A stretch of 45,477 nucleotides of DNA from JAXMBX01 sp046349635 (GTDB lineage: Bacteria > Planctomycetota > Planctomycetia > Planctomycetales > Planctomycetaceae): NCBI GenBank assembly GCA_046349635.1, contig JAXMBX010000042.1, forward strand, positions 1 through 45,477, given 5' to 3'. The notes under the pieces were generated by a model that saw only the letters and a program-made list of their open reading frames with translations, made no database searches and had not been told where the DNA came from. The translations under genes and the position numbers were made by a program. This document shows, piece by piece, positions 8,020 through 17,455 of the stretch (within the stretch, counting starts at the first letter, position 1; the number at the start of each line of letters is the position of its first letter).

Positions 8020-8868
8020 CTAACTCGTTTCATCCGTGAGGTTCAGGAAAGCTTCCCGAATTTGCAGTATGTGCCGAATAAACCGGGGAAGCTCGGAGAG
8101 GGGGAGCATATTGGGGCCGTCACTGAGAGCGGAGTCCGGATCGGGATGCGTTTCCAGAAAAACGCCGTCACAACCCGCAGCGACCGCCGCCCGGGCCAAC
8201 GGAAAAATCATCTGTCGCTGTCCTCCGGTCGATTCCCCGCCGGGAAGCTGGACGCTGTGCGTGGCATCGAACAGTACGGGTGTCCCGAAGGACTGCATGA
8301 TGGGGATGGAGCGCATGTCATTGACCAGACGCCCATAACCAAAGGTCGTTCCCCGTTCGGTCAGCAGGATTTTTGAGTTTCCGGACTGCTCGCATTTCTG
8401 GAGGGGAAACCGCATATCTTCGGGAGCGACAAATTGAGGCTTCTTGATGTTGACGGTTCCTCCGTATCGAGCCGTTGCGGAGGCGGCTGCCTGCACGAGG
8501 TCCGTCTGCCGCGCCAGGAACGCGGGGATCTGCACGATGTCGCAGACTTCGGCTGCCGGGGCCGCCTGGTCCGGTTCGTGGATATCGGTCGTGATCGGTA
8601 ATCCCCATTCGGATTTCACCTTGGCGAGGATCCGCAGCCCGGTTTCCAGTCCCGGTCCCCGAAAACTACTGATGCTCGTCCGGTTCGCCTTGTCGAAGCT
8701 GGATTTGAACACCAGCGGGATCTGAAATTCGTGGCGCAGCTTTGCGAGTTTTTCCGCCACACTCATCACCAGTGCCTCCGATTCGATCACGCACGGTCCC
8801 GCAATCAACAAGAGGGGTTGCGCGCGGCCACAGGTGAAGTCGGCGATTTTCAGCGGATTTTCCGGCAT
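8020..8868 (-). CDS. kdsA: 3-deoxy-8-phosphooctulonate (KDO-8-P) synthase
   Basis: KdsA condenses phosphoenolpyruvate with arabinose-5-phosphate to give KDO-8-phosphate, the precursor of the inner-core sugar of lipopolysaccharide. The 282-residue protein has family length and motifs: LLLIAGPCVIESE, VFKSSFDKANRTS, FRGPGLETGL, TDIHEPDQ, DIVQIPAFLARQTDL, NIKKPQF, FDATHSVQLPGG and FLETHPDPDSALSDGP. The Cys in IAGPC marks the metal-dependent class; enterobacterial enzymes have Asn there. ATG 8868 has GGAG at 7-base spacing. The gene is downstream of the lipid kinase (73-base gap) and upstream of the lipoprotein (149-base gap), all on the minus strand, compatible with an envelope-related operon. 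The sequence is intact. Confidence 0.95.
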   Translation of the reverse strand: MPENPLKIADFTCGRAQPLLLIAGPCVIESEALVMSVAEKLAKLRHEFQIPLVFKSSFDKANRTSISSFRGPGLETGLRILAKVKSEWGLPITTDIHEPDQAAPAAEVCDIVQIPAFLARQTDLVQAAASATARYGGTVNIKKPQFVAPEDMRFPLQKCEQSGNSKILLTERGTTFGYGRLVNDMRSIPIMQSFGTPVLFDATHSVQLPGGESTGGQRQMIFPLARAAVAAGCDGVFLETHPDPDSALSDGPNMLPLSELPRFIRHILQIREAFLNLTDETS

Positions 8869-8941
8869 GGGGTGACTCCAGTTGGCACGCCCTGTTTACG
8901 CCGGAAACAGGAAAAACGGGGGAAAGTTCCCGAGAAATTAC

Positions 8942-9808
8942 TCAGGGAACGATGACTTTCAGGGCGTGGGGACGGATCGAAAATCGGACGGGGGAATGGC
9001 CTGCGGGGTCCCCATCCACCTGGACGGCCACCCGGTCGCCGGAGATTTCGATGTCCTTCCCCTGTCGGGTTAAGACGTCCGGCAAGGCTTCGTGCGTTCC
9101 ACGACAGAGATGGAGAAAATACCACCACATTCTCCAGGCGGAAAAGCCCTGGAACAGGCGCACTTCCAGGACCCCATCGTCGTCCCTGGCCTGACTGGCC
9201 ATGTTCAGATTGAGGGCATAGCGGGGAATGTTCACGACGACCGCCATTTCCGCCGCCAGGGGAGTTCCCCCATCGATCGTCACTCGGAGGGGACGGGAAC
9301 GGCAGTCCCAGAGGGCCTTGGCGATCGGCCAGAGATAATTCCAGCGCGAAGTGTGCCCCCGTCGCCAGGCATGTGCCCGGTGGATGATCTCGGCGTCGAA
9401 CCCCACACTCGCCATCAGGACGAAGATGCGATCACCGTACTGGCCGAGATCTATCGTCCGTTCATGTCCCCGGGCAATCATCTCCGCCACATGCTCCCCG
9501 TGATGCGGAATTTTGAGATAGCGGGCCATGACGTTTTCTGTTCCCAGGGGAAATAGCGTGACCCGCTGATGAGGGTGGCGGTTGATCAGATCCTGAAACG
9601 TGCCATCGCCTCCTGCGGAGACGAGGCAGTAAATCGACTCTTTTCGGGCCGGGTCGGCGACCCAGCGGTCCAGCCTTTCGCGGGACGAGAACAGGCGGGG
9701 TTGAAAGCCCTTTTTTTTCAGCGTTCGTATCAGACTGAGGAGTTCCGCACGCTTTCCCGGCACCCCGGAGGTGGGATTTCTCTGAATGACAACAACGGGG
9801 GAATTCAC
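8942..9808 (-). CDS. diacylglycerol/sphingosine kinase-family lipid kinase (YegS-like)
   Basis: The 288-residue protein has the DAGK catalytic fold. The N-terminal strand VVVIQRNPTSG matches the family's NP..G start, YCLVSAGGDGTFQDLIN is the nucleotide-binding GGDGT motif, and LFPLGTENVMARYL is the second conserved loop. The C-terminal half (SVGFDAEIIHRAH, EMAVVVNIPRYAL, DDDGVLEVRLFQG, VAVQVDGDPAG) matches the family's beta-sandwich, including the closing DGD/E element. Such enzymes phosphorylate diacylglycerol, undecaprenol or other lipids with ATP at the membrane; the lipid here cannot be told. ATG 9808 has GAGAG about 8 bases upstream. It probably leads the transcript that continues into kdsA. 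It diverges from the DUF1501 gene across a 189-base intergenic region. Confidence 0.88.
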   Translation of the reverse strand: MNSPVVVIQRNPTSGVPGKRAELLSLIRTLKKKGFQPRLFSSRERLDRWVADPARKESIYCLVSAGGDGTFQDLINRHPHQRVTLFPLGTENVMARYLKIPHHGEHVAEMIARGHERTIDLGQYGDRIFVLMASVGFDAEIIHRAHAWRRGHTSRWNYLWPIAKALWDCRSRPLRVTIDGGTPLAAEMAVVVNIPRYALNLNMASQARDDDGVLEVRLFQGFSAWRMWWYFLHLCRGTHEALPDVLTRQGKDIEISGDRVAVQVDGDPAGHSPVRFSIRPHALKVIVP

Positions 9809-9950
9809 GACTCTCTGTTCTCCTGCCTGGGATCCAAGAAGACTCCACAGTACCCCAGTCCGCTACAGGACGTCGATGCACCCGTTTTTTTGTTGTTTTG
9901 ACCGGGGTTTGTCTCGATAAAGCATTGCCAAATTTCGATTTCCATTGATA

Positions 9951-9964
9951 CGATCAAAAGATCG
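9951..9964. repeat. short palindrome in the lipid kinase/DUF1501 intergenic region
   Basis: CGATC and GATCG flank AAAA, forming a perfect 14-base inverted repeat 34 bases upstream of the DUF1501 start and in the divergent control region. A regulator site is possible, but it is short enough to arise by chance. Confidence 0.25.
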
Positions 9965-9997
9965 AGCGTCGAGCGAATGACTCTGGGAGAAGCGTGC

Positions 9998-11506
9998 ATG
10001 CTACGCATCTTGGGAAATCCCAAGCGATTATGTGACGGTGTAACCCGGCGGGACGTGTTGCGCGCCGGCGGATTGGGGTTCGCGGGGCTTACCCTGCCCG
10101 ATTTTCTCCGTTTTCGGGAAGCGTCGGCCGTTGCCGGCACCCGGAACGAATTTGCCCACTTCGGACAGGCGAAGCGCTGCCTGCTGCTGTTCCTGTATGG
10201 GTCGCCGAGCCAGATCGAAACGTTCGATATGAAGCCGCATGCTCCGCTGGAAATTCGGGGGGACATGCAGCCGATCCCTTCCAGCCTGCCGGGGCTGGAT
10301 GTGTGCGAATACCTTCCCGAAACAGCGCGCATCATGGACCGGGTGACCGTGTTGCGGTCCGTGACGCACGAGTATCCGATTCACGGTGTGGCTTTCGCGA
10401 CCACCGGCATCCCCGCGATTGATGTGGCGATGGAACTTGCGCCGCACGATCCGCGCCATCACCCGTATTTTGGTTCGGTGGTGGAATACGTCCGCCGTCA
10501 GCAGAATTTTCCCGCCGACCCGGCGGTTCCGTCGAACATTGCGTTGCCGTTTCCGATGAGTTCGCAGCGGGTGGGAGAAGTCTACCGCGCAGGGCCGTAT
10601 GCCTCGTATCTCGGCTCTTCCTTCAACCCGATCTGGACGGAATACACGGGCAAGGGAATGCGCGGAGTTCCCAAGACGCTCGGAGATAAAAAGCTGGATT
10701 GCTACGATCCGTACGTCTCTTGTAATTCGGAGAGCCATTTTTCGCTCTCCCTGACCAATCCGCAACAGGGACTGACGATCGATCGGTTGAACCGGCGGCG
10801 TACACTGCTCGATCAATTCGAGACGGAACGGCAGGCATTGGAAAAAAATCCGCAGTTCGCGTCACTCTCCCGCTATCAGGAACTGGCCTACTCGCTGATC
10901 AACAGCCGGAAGGTAGCGGATGCTCTCGATGTTCGCCGCGAGCCGAACGAAACGCGCGATCTGTACGGCATGACATTATTCGGGCAGTCCTGCCTCGCGG
11001 GGCGTCGTCTCCTGGAGGCCGGATCGAACCTGGTGAGCGTGTTCTGGGATGAATATGGCCTGGCGGGGGATGCCTGGGATACGCACTACAACCATTTTCC
11101 GCGGATGAAGGAACAACTCCTCCCGCCGTTTGACCGGGCCTTTTCCGGATTGATCCTCGACCTGGAACGGCGCGGGATGCTGGAGGACACTCTGGTGGTG
11201 GTGTTGAGCGAACATGGCCGGACTCCTCGGATTGCCAACAATGTCGCCGGGGGTGGCCGCGATCACTGGTCGCGGGTGTATTCGCTTTTGATGGCCGGGG
11301 GGGGAATCAAGCGCGGCAATGTCGTGGGGGCTTCCGACCAGCATGCCGGGGCGCCCCAGGACAATCCCGTTTCCCCGAAGGATGTGCTGGCGACGATGTA
11401 TCACCTGCTGGGGATCGATCCGCATACGATTCTGCTGGATCGGGGTGGGCAGCGGATTCCGCTCGTCCCGGAGAGCAACGGCGTCATCAGTGCCGCGCTG
11501 GCCTGA
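9998..11506 (+). CDS. DUF1501 domain protein with Tat signal
   Basis: The 502-residue protein belongs to DUF1501, part of the alkaline phosphatase/sulfatase fold and greatly expanded in planctomycetes. A twin-arginine signal, TRRDVLRAGGLGFAGLTL, lies at residues ~16-33, so it is exported folded. Diagnostic stretches follow: KRCLLLFLYGSPSQIETFDM, RIMDRVTVLRSVTHEYPIH, DTHYNHFPRMKEQLLPPFDR and VVVLSEHGRTPRI, where the EHGR element probably corresponds to the metal-site DH of relatives. The C-terminus (LATMYHLLGIDPHTILLD) is typical. I chose ATG 9998 rather than ATG 9977, because GGGAGA lies at suitable spacing before it and the Tat motif is then near the N-terminus. Many planctomycete DUF1501 genes pair with DUF1549/DUF1553 cytochrome-like genes; no such partner is present here. 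The substrate is unknown. Confidence 0.9.
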   Translation: MLRILGNPKRLCDGVTRRDVLRAGGLGFAGLTLPDFLRFREASAVAGTRNEFAHFGQAKRCLLLFLYGSPSQIETFDMKPHAPLEIRGDMQPIPSSLPGLDVCEYLPETARIMDRVTVLRSVTHEYPIHGVAFATTGIPAIDVAMELAPHDPRHHPYFGSVVEYVRRQQNFPADPAVPSNIALPFPMSSQRVGEVYRAGPYASYLGSSFNPIWTEYTGKGMRGVPKTLGDKKLDCYDPYVSCNSESHFSLSLTNPQQGLTIDRLNRRRTLLDQFETERQALEKNPQFASLSRYQELAYSLINSRKVADALDVRREPNETRDLYGMTLFGQSCLAGRRLLEAGSNLVSVFWDEYGLAGDAWDTHYNHFPRMKEQLLPPFDRAFSGLILDLERRGMLEDTLVVVLSEHGRTPRIANNVAGGGRDHWSRVYSLLMAGGGIKRGNVVGASDQHAGAPQDNPVSPKDVLATMYHLLGIDPHTILLDRGGQRIPLVPESNGVISAALA

Positions 11507-11513
11507 ACGGTCG

Positions 11514-12866
11514 TCAAACGCCTACGGCGTTGCGGACGGCTTCCATGGCCGATTTGCAGAGATCGACGGCCCGTTTTTCATCGGGCGCTTCCGAGATCAC
11601 CCGCAGGATCGGCTCCGTGTTGCTGGCCCGGACCTGTACCCAGCGGTCGTTCCAGTCCAGTCGGAGGCCATCTCCCTCGGAACTGCCGGCATCCGCGAAT
11701 TTCGACTTCAATGCGGCGCAGGCTTTCCCCACCAGTTCGCGGGGGCAGGTGAGTTTGTCTTTCACGATGGTGTACTGCGGGAGTTCGTCGACCCACGCGG
11801 AGAGCTTGCGACCCTGATCGGCCAGGCCGGCGAGAACGTAGGCCATGCTCGCGAAACTGTCCCGGACAAATCCGACCTTGGGTTCGATCACCCCGCCGTT
11901 TCCTTCGCCGCCGATAATGGCGTTGACGCTTTTCATTTTGGTGACGACGTGGGCTTCTCCTACATAGGAGCGGTGAAACGCGCAGCCATATTTCGCGGCG
12001 ATGTCCGCAGTGACGCGGCTGGTGGAACCGTTGACGACGACCGGGCCGGGGGTTTTCTTCAGGACGTGATCGACGCACAGGGCGAGGGTCAGTTCCTCAC
12101 CAATGTAGCGGCCGGTGTTATCCACGATCGCCAGCCGATCGGCGTCGGGGTCCTGGGCAAAGCCAACATCCGCCCCCAATTTCTGGACGGTTTCACAGAG
12201 TCCCGTGAGGTTTTCCTTGAGGGGTTCGGGGATGTGTTCGAAATTCCCGTCCGGCGTTCCGCCGAGAACATGCACTTCGCAGCCGAGTTGTTCCAGCAGT
12301 CGCGGGCCCAGGATACCTCCCGAGCCGTGGTTGCAGTCGAGGACGACTTTGAACTTCTTGCGGCGGATGGCGTCCACGTCGATTAGTTTCAAAACCCGGT
12401 CCAGATGCGGGGCATGCGGATCGGCGGAGAGTTCGGTAGTCCCGAGCTTGTCCCAGGTGGCGAACGCGAACTTGCGATTATTCAGGACATCCAGGAGACG
12501 CTCTCCGGCGGCCTGATCGTAGACGCGTCCCTCGTCGGAGAAGGGCTTGAGGCCATTCCAGGGGATGGGATTGTGGCTGGCGGTGATCTGAATCCCCCCC
12601 GCCGCTTTCAGATGATGCACCAGGACGCCACAGGTCGGAGTGGAGGCAATGTCGGCATCAATCACTTTGCAACCGGTGGCGGTCAGCCCCGCGAGGACGG
12701 CATACTTCACCATCAGACCGGTATTGCGGCCATCCCGGCTGACGACGATGGTTCCCCCCTGGGCGAGCGTGCCGACGGCGGCCGCAAAGTCCACCAGAAA
12801 GCTGGGATCCAGTCCGTCACCGATCACGCCACGTAGGCCGGATATACTCAGGATGCGCTGCGTCAC
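11514..12866 (-). CDS. glmM: phosphoglucosamine mutase-like phosphohexomutase
   Basis: This alpha-D-phosphohexomutase has all four active-site elements: ITASHNP with the phospho-serine, DPDADRL for Mg, GGEGNGG for sugar specificity and SNTEPILR for phosphate. The product is probably GlmM, which turns glucosamine-6-phosphate into glucosamine-1-phosphate, because glmS lies immediately upstream on the same strand. The GEGNGG loop is like that of archaeal-type mutases, so a phosphomannomutase activity is also possible. The reading frame is open upstream to 13175, but family similarity starts at TQRILSISGLRG. GTG 12866 gives 450 residues, the usual length, with a GAAAGG-type Shine-Dalgarno about 7 bases before it. 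Its stop is only 7 bases from the DUF1501 stop on the other strand. Confidence 0.88.
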   Translation of the reverse strand: MTQRILSISGLRGVIGDGLDPSFLVDFAAAVGTLAQGGTIVVSRDGRNTGLMVKYAVLAGLTATGCKVIDADIASTPTCGVLVHHLKAAGGIQITASHNPIPWNGLKPFSDEGRVYDQAAGERLLDVLNNRKFAFATWDKLGTTELSADPHAPHLDRVLKLIDVDAIRRKKFKVVLDCNHGSGGILGPRLLEQLGCEVHVLGGTPDGNFEHIPEPLKENLTGLCETVQKLGADVGFAQDPDADRLAIVDNTGRYIGEELTLALCVDHVLKKTPGPVVVNGSTSRVTADIAAKYGCAFHRSYVGEAHVVTKMKSVNAIIGGEGNGGVIEPKVGFVRDSFASMAYVLAGLADQGRKLSAWVDELPQYTIVKDKLTCPRELVGKACAALKSKFADAGSSEGDGLRLDWNDRWVQVRASNTEPILRVISEAPDEKRAVDLCKSAMEAVRNAVGV

Positions 12867-12988
12867 GTCGATGCCTTTCAAGGGGGCAATAAGCGGGCGA
12901 TACAAAGACACACTGGCAGAGCCAGTGGCACACGCTTCCTGGTTCGAAAGTGTGTCGTCTGGAGTTGGGAAATAAACGTCACTCAAGC

Positions 12989-14850
12989 CTATTCGACGGT
13001 GACACTTTTTGCCAGATTGCGGGGGCGATCGACGTTGCAGCCGCGTAAGACCGCGATGTGATACGCGAGCATTTGCAGCGGAATGCAGGTGACGAGAGGC
13101 TGCAGGAAGTCCTCGACGTCGGGAACGTGGATGACGTCGTCCGCCAGTTCCTCGATCTTGGTGTCCCCCGCGCAAGCGAGGGCGATCACCGGTCCCTTGC
13201 GGGCTTTCACTTCTTCCAGGTTACTCACCACCTTGGGATAGATCGAGCAGCGGGGAATGACAAATACGCTGGGAGTGTGCTGATCGACCAGGGCAATCGG
13301 GCCGTGCTTCATCTCCGCGGCGGCATATCCTTCCGCGTGGATATAGCTGATTTCCTTGAGCTTCAGCGCTCCTTCCAGCGCCACGGGGAAATTGTATTGC
13401 CGTCCCATGTACAGGAAGTTGTCCGCGGCGTAGTAACGGTTGGCGATTTCCTTGACCTGTTCGTGGCATTCCAAAGTCTGGCGGATGATCTCCGGCATTT
13501 TCTTGAGGAGATTGGTGATTCGCCGACCTGCTGGGTAGGAAAGATGCCGCAAGCGACCGAGATACAGGGCCAGAAGGGTGAGGACGGTGATTTGCGAGGT
13601 GAAGGCCTTGGTGGAGGCGACGCCGATTTCTGGGCCGGCGTGCAGATAGATCCCTCCGTCCGCTTCACGGGCGATACTGGAACCGACGACATTGCAGATT
13701 GCCAGCGTGGGATGCCCCTTTCGCTTGCACTCTCGCATCGCCGCGAGAGTATCCGCGGTCTCGCCGCTCTGAGTGATGGCGAAGACCATCGTCGTGTCCG
13801 ACAGCGGGGGGTTCCGGTAGCGGAGTTCGCTGGCATATTCCACTTCAACCGGGATGCGTGCAAACTCCTCGATCAGGTATTCACCGACGAGGGCGGCGTG
13901 CCAGCTCGTGCCGCACGCCGTGAGGACGATGCGATCAATGCGGCGGAGCTGGCGCACGTCCAGGTTCAGACCGCCGAATTTCGCGCTGGCTTCATCTTCA
14001 TCCAGTCGGCCGCGGAGCGCATTCTCAATCGTTTGCGGCTGCTCGAAGATTTCCTTGAGCATGTAGTGTTCGAATCCGCCGAGGTCGATGTCGTTGGAGA
14101 CTTTCTCCAGCATCTGGATGGAAGGGGTCCGTGCCCCGGCATCCCGGTGATGCAGATCGAGTCCTTCCGGAGTCAGAACTGCGAGTTCGTGATCGGAGAG
14201 ATAGACGACTTTGTCGGTGTGCCCCATTAATGGGCTGGCATCGCTCGCCAGGAAGTGTTCATCGTTCCCGACCCCGACGACGAGGGGACTTCCCAGGCGT
14301 GCCGCGATGAGCGTGTTGGGGATATCGCGGAACATGATGGCGAGGCCGTATGTCCCCTTGAGAAGTTTGAGTGCGCCGTGACTGCTTCCAGCGCGGTCTC
14401 TAACTCAGTGGGGTTCTTTCCCTCGCGGATGCGTTCTTCCATCTGCAGGGAGATCAGATGGGCGATGGCTTCGGTATCCGTGGCGGAGCGGAACACATAC
14501 CCGAGTGATTGCAGGTGGTCACGGAGGGGCGCGTAGTTTTCGATGACGCCGTTGTGGACGATGACCACTTCACCGTTTCCGCCGAGGTGCGGATGGGAAT
14601 TGTTATCGTTTGCCTCGCCGTGTGTCGCCCAGCGAGTGTGTCCGATCCCGACGTTTCCCTTGAGAGGTTGCCGTTCGAGGAGTTGGGACAACTCGCGGAC
14701 GCGCCCAGCTTTTTTGCGGATCGAGATTCCGACGTCATCCAGCACGGCGACCCCGGCGCTGTCATAGCCGCGGTACTCGAGGCGGTGCAGCCCTTCGACG
14801 ACGATCCCCACGGCTTCGCGCGGTCCCACATATCCCACGATGCCACACAT
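12989..14850 (-). CDS. glmS: glutamine-fructose-6-phosphate aminotransferase (isomerizing), one frameshift as read
   Basis: GlmS makes glucosamine-6-phosphate from fructose-6-phosphate and glutamine, the entry to peptidoglycan and LPS amino sugars. ATG 14850 has GGAGG at good spacing and gives MCGIVGYVG, where Cys2 is the glutaminase nucleophile after Met removal. The glutaminase domain shows GIGHTRWATHGEAND and HNGVIENY. The isomerase part has two SIS domains (TACGTSWHAALVGEY, ITQSGETADTL, GPEIGVASTKAFTSQ, ALEGALKLKEISYIHAEGY) and the closing NVDRPRNLAKSVTVE. The two halves are in different frames. On the minus strand LEAVTA is followed by the LKLLKGTYGLAIMFRD sequence only if one base is added near 14372-14378. 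Restored length is about 620 residues. Since the gene is normally essential, a consensus error is the likely cause. No glmS ribozyme is seen in the leader. Confidence 0.92.
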
Positions 14851-15120
14851 ACCACACCTCCCTGTTCGAATGTCCTGGCACCTCGTCCGCTGTCGCGCTC
14901 CCTGCGGCGACTGTCGCGGTGATGATTTCTCAAGAGGAAGATCACTTTGCCGCGACACAGAAGCACTACGTGCTCCGGGGCTTGTGGCTAAAACATAATT
15001 CAAAAGCCGCCGCAGGGTCAATGTGAATCATACGGAGGAGACGCTGGTCGGTGAGCGTTCGAGTCCTGCAAAGAGGAGGGGCAGAAAACGACTCATTCCA
15101 GTCGCGGACCAGCGGGTTTG

Positions 15121-17400
15121 ATGAGTATGATGAGGCTGCATTGCAAAAACTTGTCGGCGAAAGGTCGTCGTCGCAAATCTGCCGATTCCCCCCAGAATTC
15201 CCCGGAGTTGCCGAACCCCGTGTCGTCTCCCCCTGCTGACAAGGACCGACCATTGATCGGAGAGCCTGCGGAGACGCTGCGGCAGGATGGGGTTGCGGCG
15301 GAACAAACCCGCCAGCTCAGCCTGGTGGGGGAGCACCCCCCGATCCATGTGCCCGGATTCAAGGTCGGGCATTGCCTGGGGAGAGGGGCCTATGGATCGG
15401 TCTGGCTGGCAACCGAACGAAACACCGGGAAACAAGTCGCTATCAAGGTTTACAGCCACCGGCACGGACTGGACTGGTCCCTGTTGAACCGGGAAGTCGA
15501 AAAACTGGCGGTGCTGTATACCTCCCGGAATATCGTGCGGTTGATCGACGTGGGTTGGGACGCCGACCCTCCCTACTATGTGATGGAGTACCTGGAAAAC
15601 GGGTCTCTTTCCAATCTGCTGGCTCAGGGAGGTCTCCCGCCGCGCGAAGCGGTCCGGCTGATCACGGGGGTGTTGCAGGCATTGGTCCATGCCCACGGGA
15701 GCGGGATCCTGCATTGCGATATCAAACCGGCCAATATCCTGCTGGATAACGATCACCAGGCCCGGCTGGCGGATTTCGGCCAATCCCGGCTGTCGTATGA
15801 ACAGCACCCGGCACTGGGAACTTTGTTCTACATGGCCCCGGAGCAGGCCGATCTGAATTCCGTGCCCGATGCCCGTTGGGACGTTTATGCCATTGGTGCG
15901 GTCCTGTATCAATGCCTGACGGGGAGTGTTCCCTATTTCACCCCGGCGGGGGAGAGGCAGATCCTGGAAGCCCAGACCGTGGAGGAGCGACTGGGACGCT
16001 ATCGGCATCTGCTGTATTCCTCTCCCAAGCCGGTGCAGCACCGCCGCGTGTCGGGCGTCGACAAGCGGCTGGCGGATATTGTGGACCGCTGTCTGGAACT
16101 GGATCCGAAACGCCGCTATCCGAATGCCCAAGCCGTTCTGGATGCCCTGGATGCGCGGGAGCGATTCTTAACGCGGCGACCGCTGTTGTTTATCGGGATT
16201 CTGCTGCCGGTCGTCCTGCTGTTTGTCTTCGGCACGTTGGGGCATTACGCATTTAACGCGGCGGTTCGTTCCGCCCAGGAGACATTAATCGACCGGGCGC
16301 TGGAGAGTGACGCGGTTGCAGCTCGAATTCTGGGATATTCCTTGCAACGGGAGATCGAGGACCGAACCGCTGAATTGCTGAAAGTGGCGGAAGATGACCG
16401 AGTCCGCAAGGCCTTACTGGCGGAAGCGGGTAAGACCTGGGAGGAGCGGAAAGAACTGCGCGGTGTCCTCGATCAGTGGAAACAACTGGTGGATAAGGAT
16501 CGGCAGGCCCAGCGGCAGGTGCTGGATACGAGTTGGTTTTTGTGCGACCAGACCGGGAAGCAACTGTATCGCAATCCCCCCGATCAGAAGACGATCGACA
16601 AGAATTTCGCCTTCCGGAATTACTTCCACGGAAAAGGCTATGAGCTCCCCGAGGATCTGGGAGGGCAGAAACCGGATCCGATTCGGGAGGTGTACGTCTC
16701 CGATCCATATCGCAGCCGCAGCGCGGAATTGCCCCGCATCGCGATATCCGTCCCGGTCTGGGATGAGAAACATGAAAAAGTCATTGGCGTGCTGGGGCGT
16801 TCCCTGGCGCTGGGGATGCTGTTGCAGGGGTACAAAGAGCAACTGCATCAATTTGCGGAGGGGCGAGTTGAACGGGTCATCGCGCTCGTGGACAGTCGCA
16901 GTTATACATTGCTCGATCACGAATGGATGTCCAATGCCGGATTAACGCGGAGCGTTTCGGAACAAGTTTCCAAACTCAAGTTTGACGAGAAGATCCAGAA
17001 GAAATTGCAGACTCTGGTCGCCGAGTTTCCTGAAGACGGTGCCAAGGACGTCCGTCAGATGCAGGATCAGGATCGTGAACAGGACTATCAGGATCCGATC
17101 GGTCGACTGGCTCCGGAGTTGTATGGGGGAGAGTGGATTGCCGCCTTCTGGCCGGCGGGGAATACCGGTTGGATCGCAATTGTTCAGGAACGAAAGGCAC
17201 CGGCGCTGAAACCCGTCGAGCATGTCCGGGAGCGTCTGCTCCGTTATGCAGCCGGCGGAATTCTGCTGTTCGCCGTGTTGGTCGGTGCCTTGTGGTACTT
17301 CATTCTCAGATCTTTCCTGGAAGGACGTCTGGGGACCACCCGCCGTCGCTCCCGGTCAGTCGTTAATGCTTCGGACTCGACTTCCTCCACGCTGTCGTGA
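15121..17400 (+). CDS. membrane Ser/Thr protein kinase with extracytoplasmic Cache-like sensor
   Basis: The 759-residue protein has a polar N-terminal tail of about 75 residues, then an intact Hanks-type kinase domain (~78-335): glycine loop GRGAYGSV, VAIKVY lysine, HCDIKPANILL catalytic loop, DFGQSR and MAPEQ. A membrane segment (LLFIGILLPVVLLFVFG, ~355-375) leads to about 330 residues outside the membrane, with a long helix (REIEDRTAELLKVAEDDRVR) and FFRNYFHG-type features (KNFAFRNYFHGKGY, REVYVSDPY, RIAISVPVW) seen in dCache/PDC sensors. A second membrane segment (AAGGILLFAVLVGALWYFI) precedes a basic tail. Thus an external signal should control the kinase. The domain order, kinase before sensor, is common for bacterial STPKs. 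The start is taken at ATG 15121; ATGs at 15127 and 15130 are equally possible and no clear Shine-Dalgarno decides. The FHA-cyclase gene follows after 55 bases. Confidence 0.9.
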   Translation: MSMMRLHCKNLSAKGRRRKSADSPQNSPELPNPVSSPPADKDRPLIGEPAETLRQDGVAAEQTRQLSLVGEHPPIHVPGFKVGHCLGRGAYGSVWLATERNTGKQVAIKVYSHRHGLDWSLLNREVEKLAVLYTSRNIVRLIDVGWDADPPYYVMEYLENGSLSNLLAQGGLPPREAVRLITGVLQALVHAHGSGILHCDIKPANILLDNDHQARLADFGQSRLSYEQHPALGTLFYMAPEQADLNSVPDARWDVYAIGAVLYQCLTGSVPYFTPAGERQILEAQTVEERLGRYRHLLYSSPKPVQHRRVSGVDKRLADIVDRCLELDPKRRYPNAQAVLDALDARERFLTRRPLLFIGILLPVVLLFVFGTLGHYAFNAAVRSAQETLIDRALESDAVAARILGYSLQREIEDRTAELLKVAEDDRVRKALLAEAGKTWEERKELRGVLDQWKQLVDKDRQAQRQVLDTSWFLCDQTGKQLYRNPPDQKTIDKNFAFRNYFHGKGYELPEDLGGQKPDPIREVYVSDPYRSRSAELPRIAISVPVWDEKHEKVIGVLGRSLALGMLLQGYKEQLHQFAEGRVERVIALVDSRSYTLLDHEWMSNAGLTRSVSEQVSKLKFDEKIQKKLQTLVAEFPEDGAKDVRQMQDQDREQDYQDPIGRLAPELYGGEWIAAFWPAGNTGWIAIVQERKAPALKPVEHVRERLLRYAAGGILLFAVLVGALWYFILRSFLEGRLGTTRRRSRSVVNASDSTSSTLS

Positions 17401-17455
17401 AGATAGATGGGCGACAGTTCGTTTCGTACAGGTCATGAAGTAAGCAGGTCAAACG

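Noticed and set aside
13058..14230. 390-residue plus-strand frame inside glmS
   Set aside because: Antisense to clear SIS domains of GlmS; composition is that of a shadow frame.
15050..15075. GTTCGAGTCC resembling a tRNA T-loop
   Set aside because: The flanking bases do not form the 5-bp T stem, and no acceptor or anticodon arm can be drawn.
14851..15117. glmS ribozyme upstream of glmS
   Set aside because: No match to the conserved core was seen, and this ribozyme is mainly known from Gram-positive bacteria.
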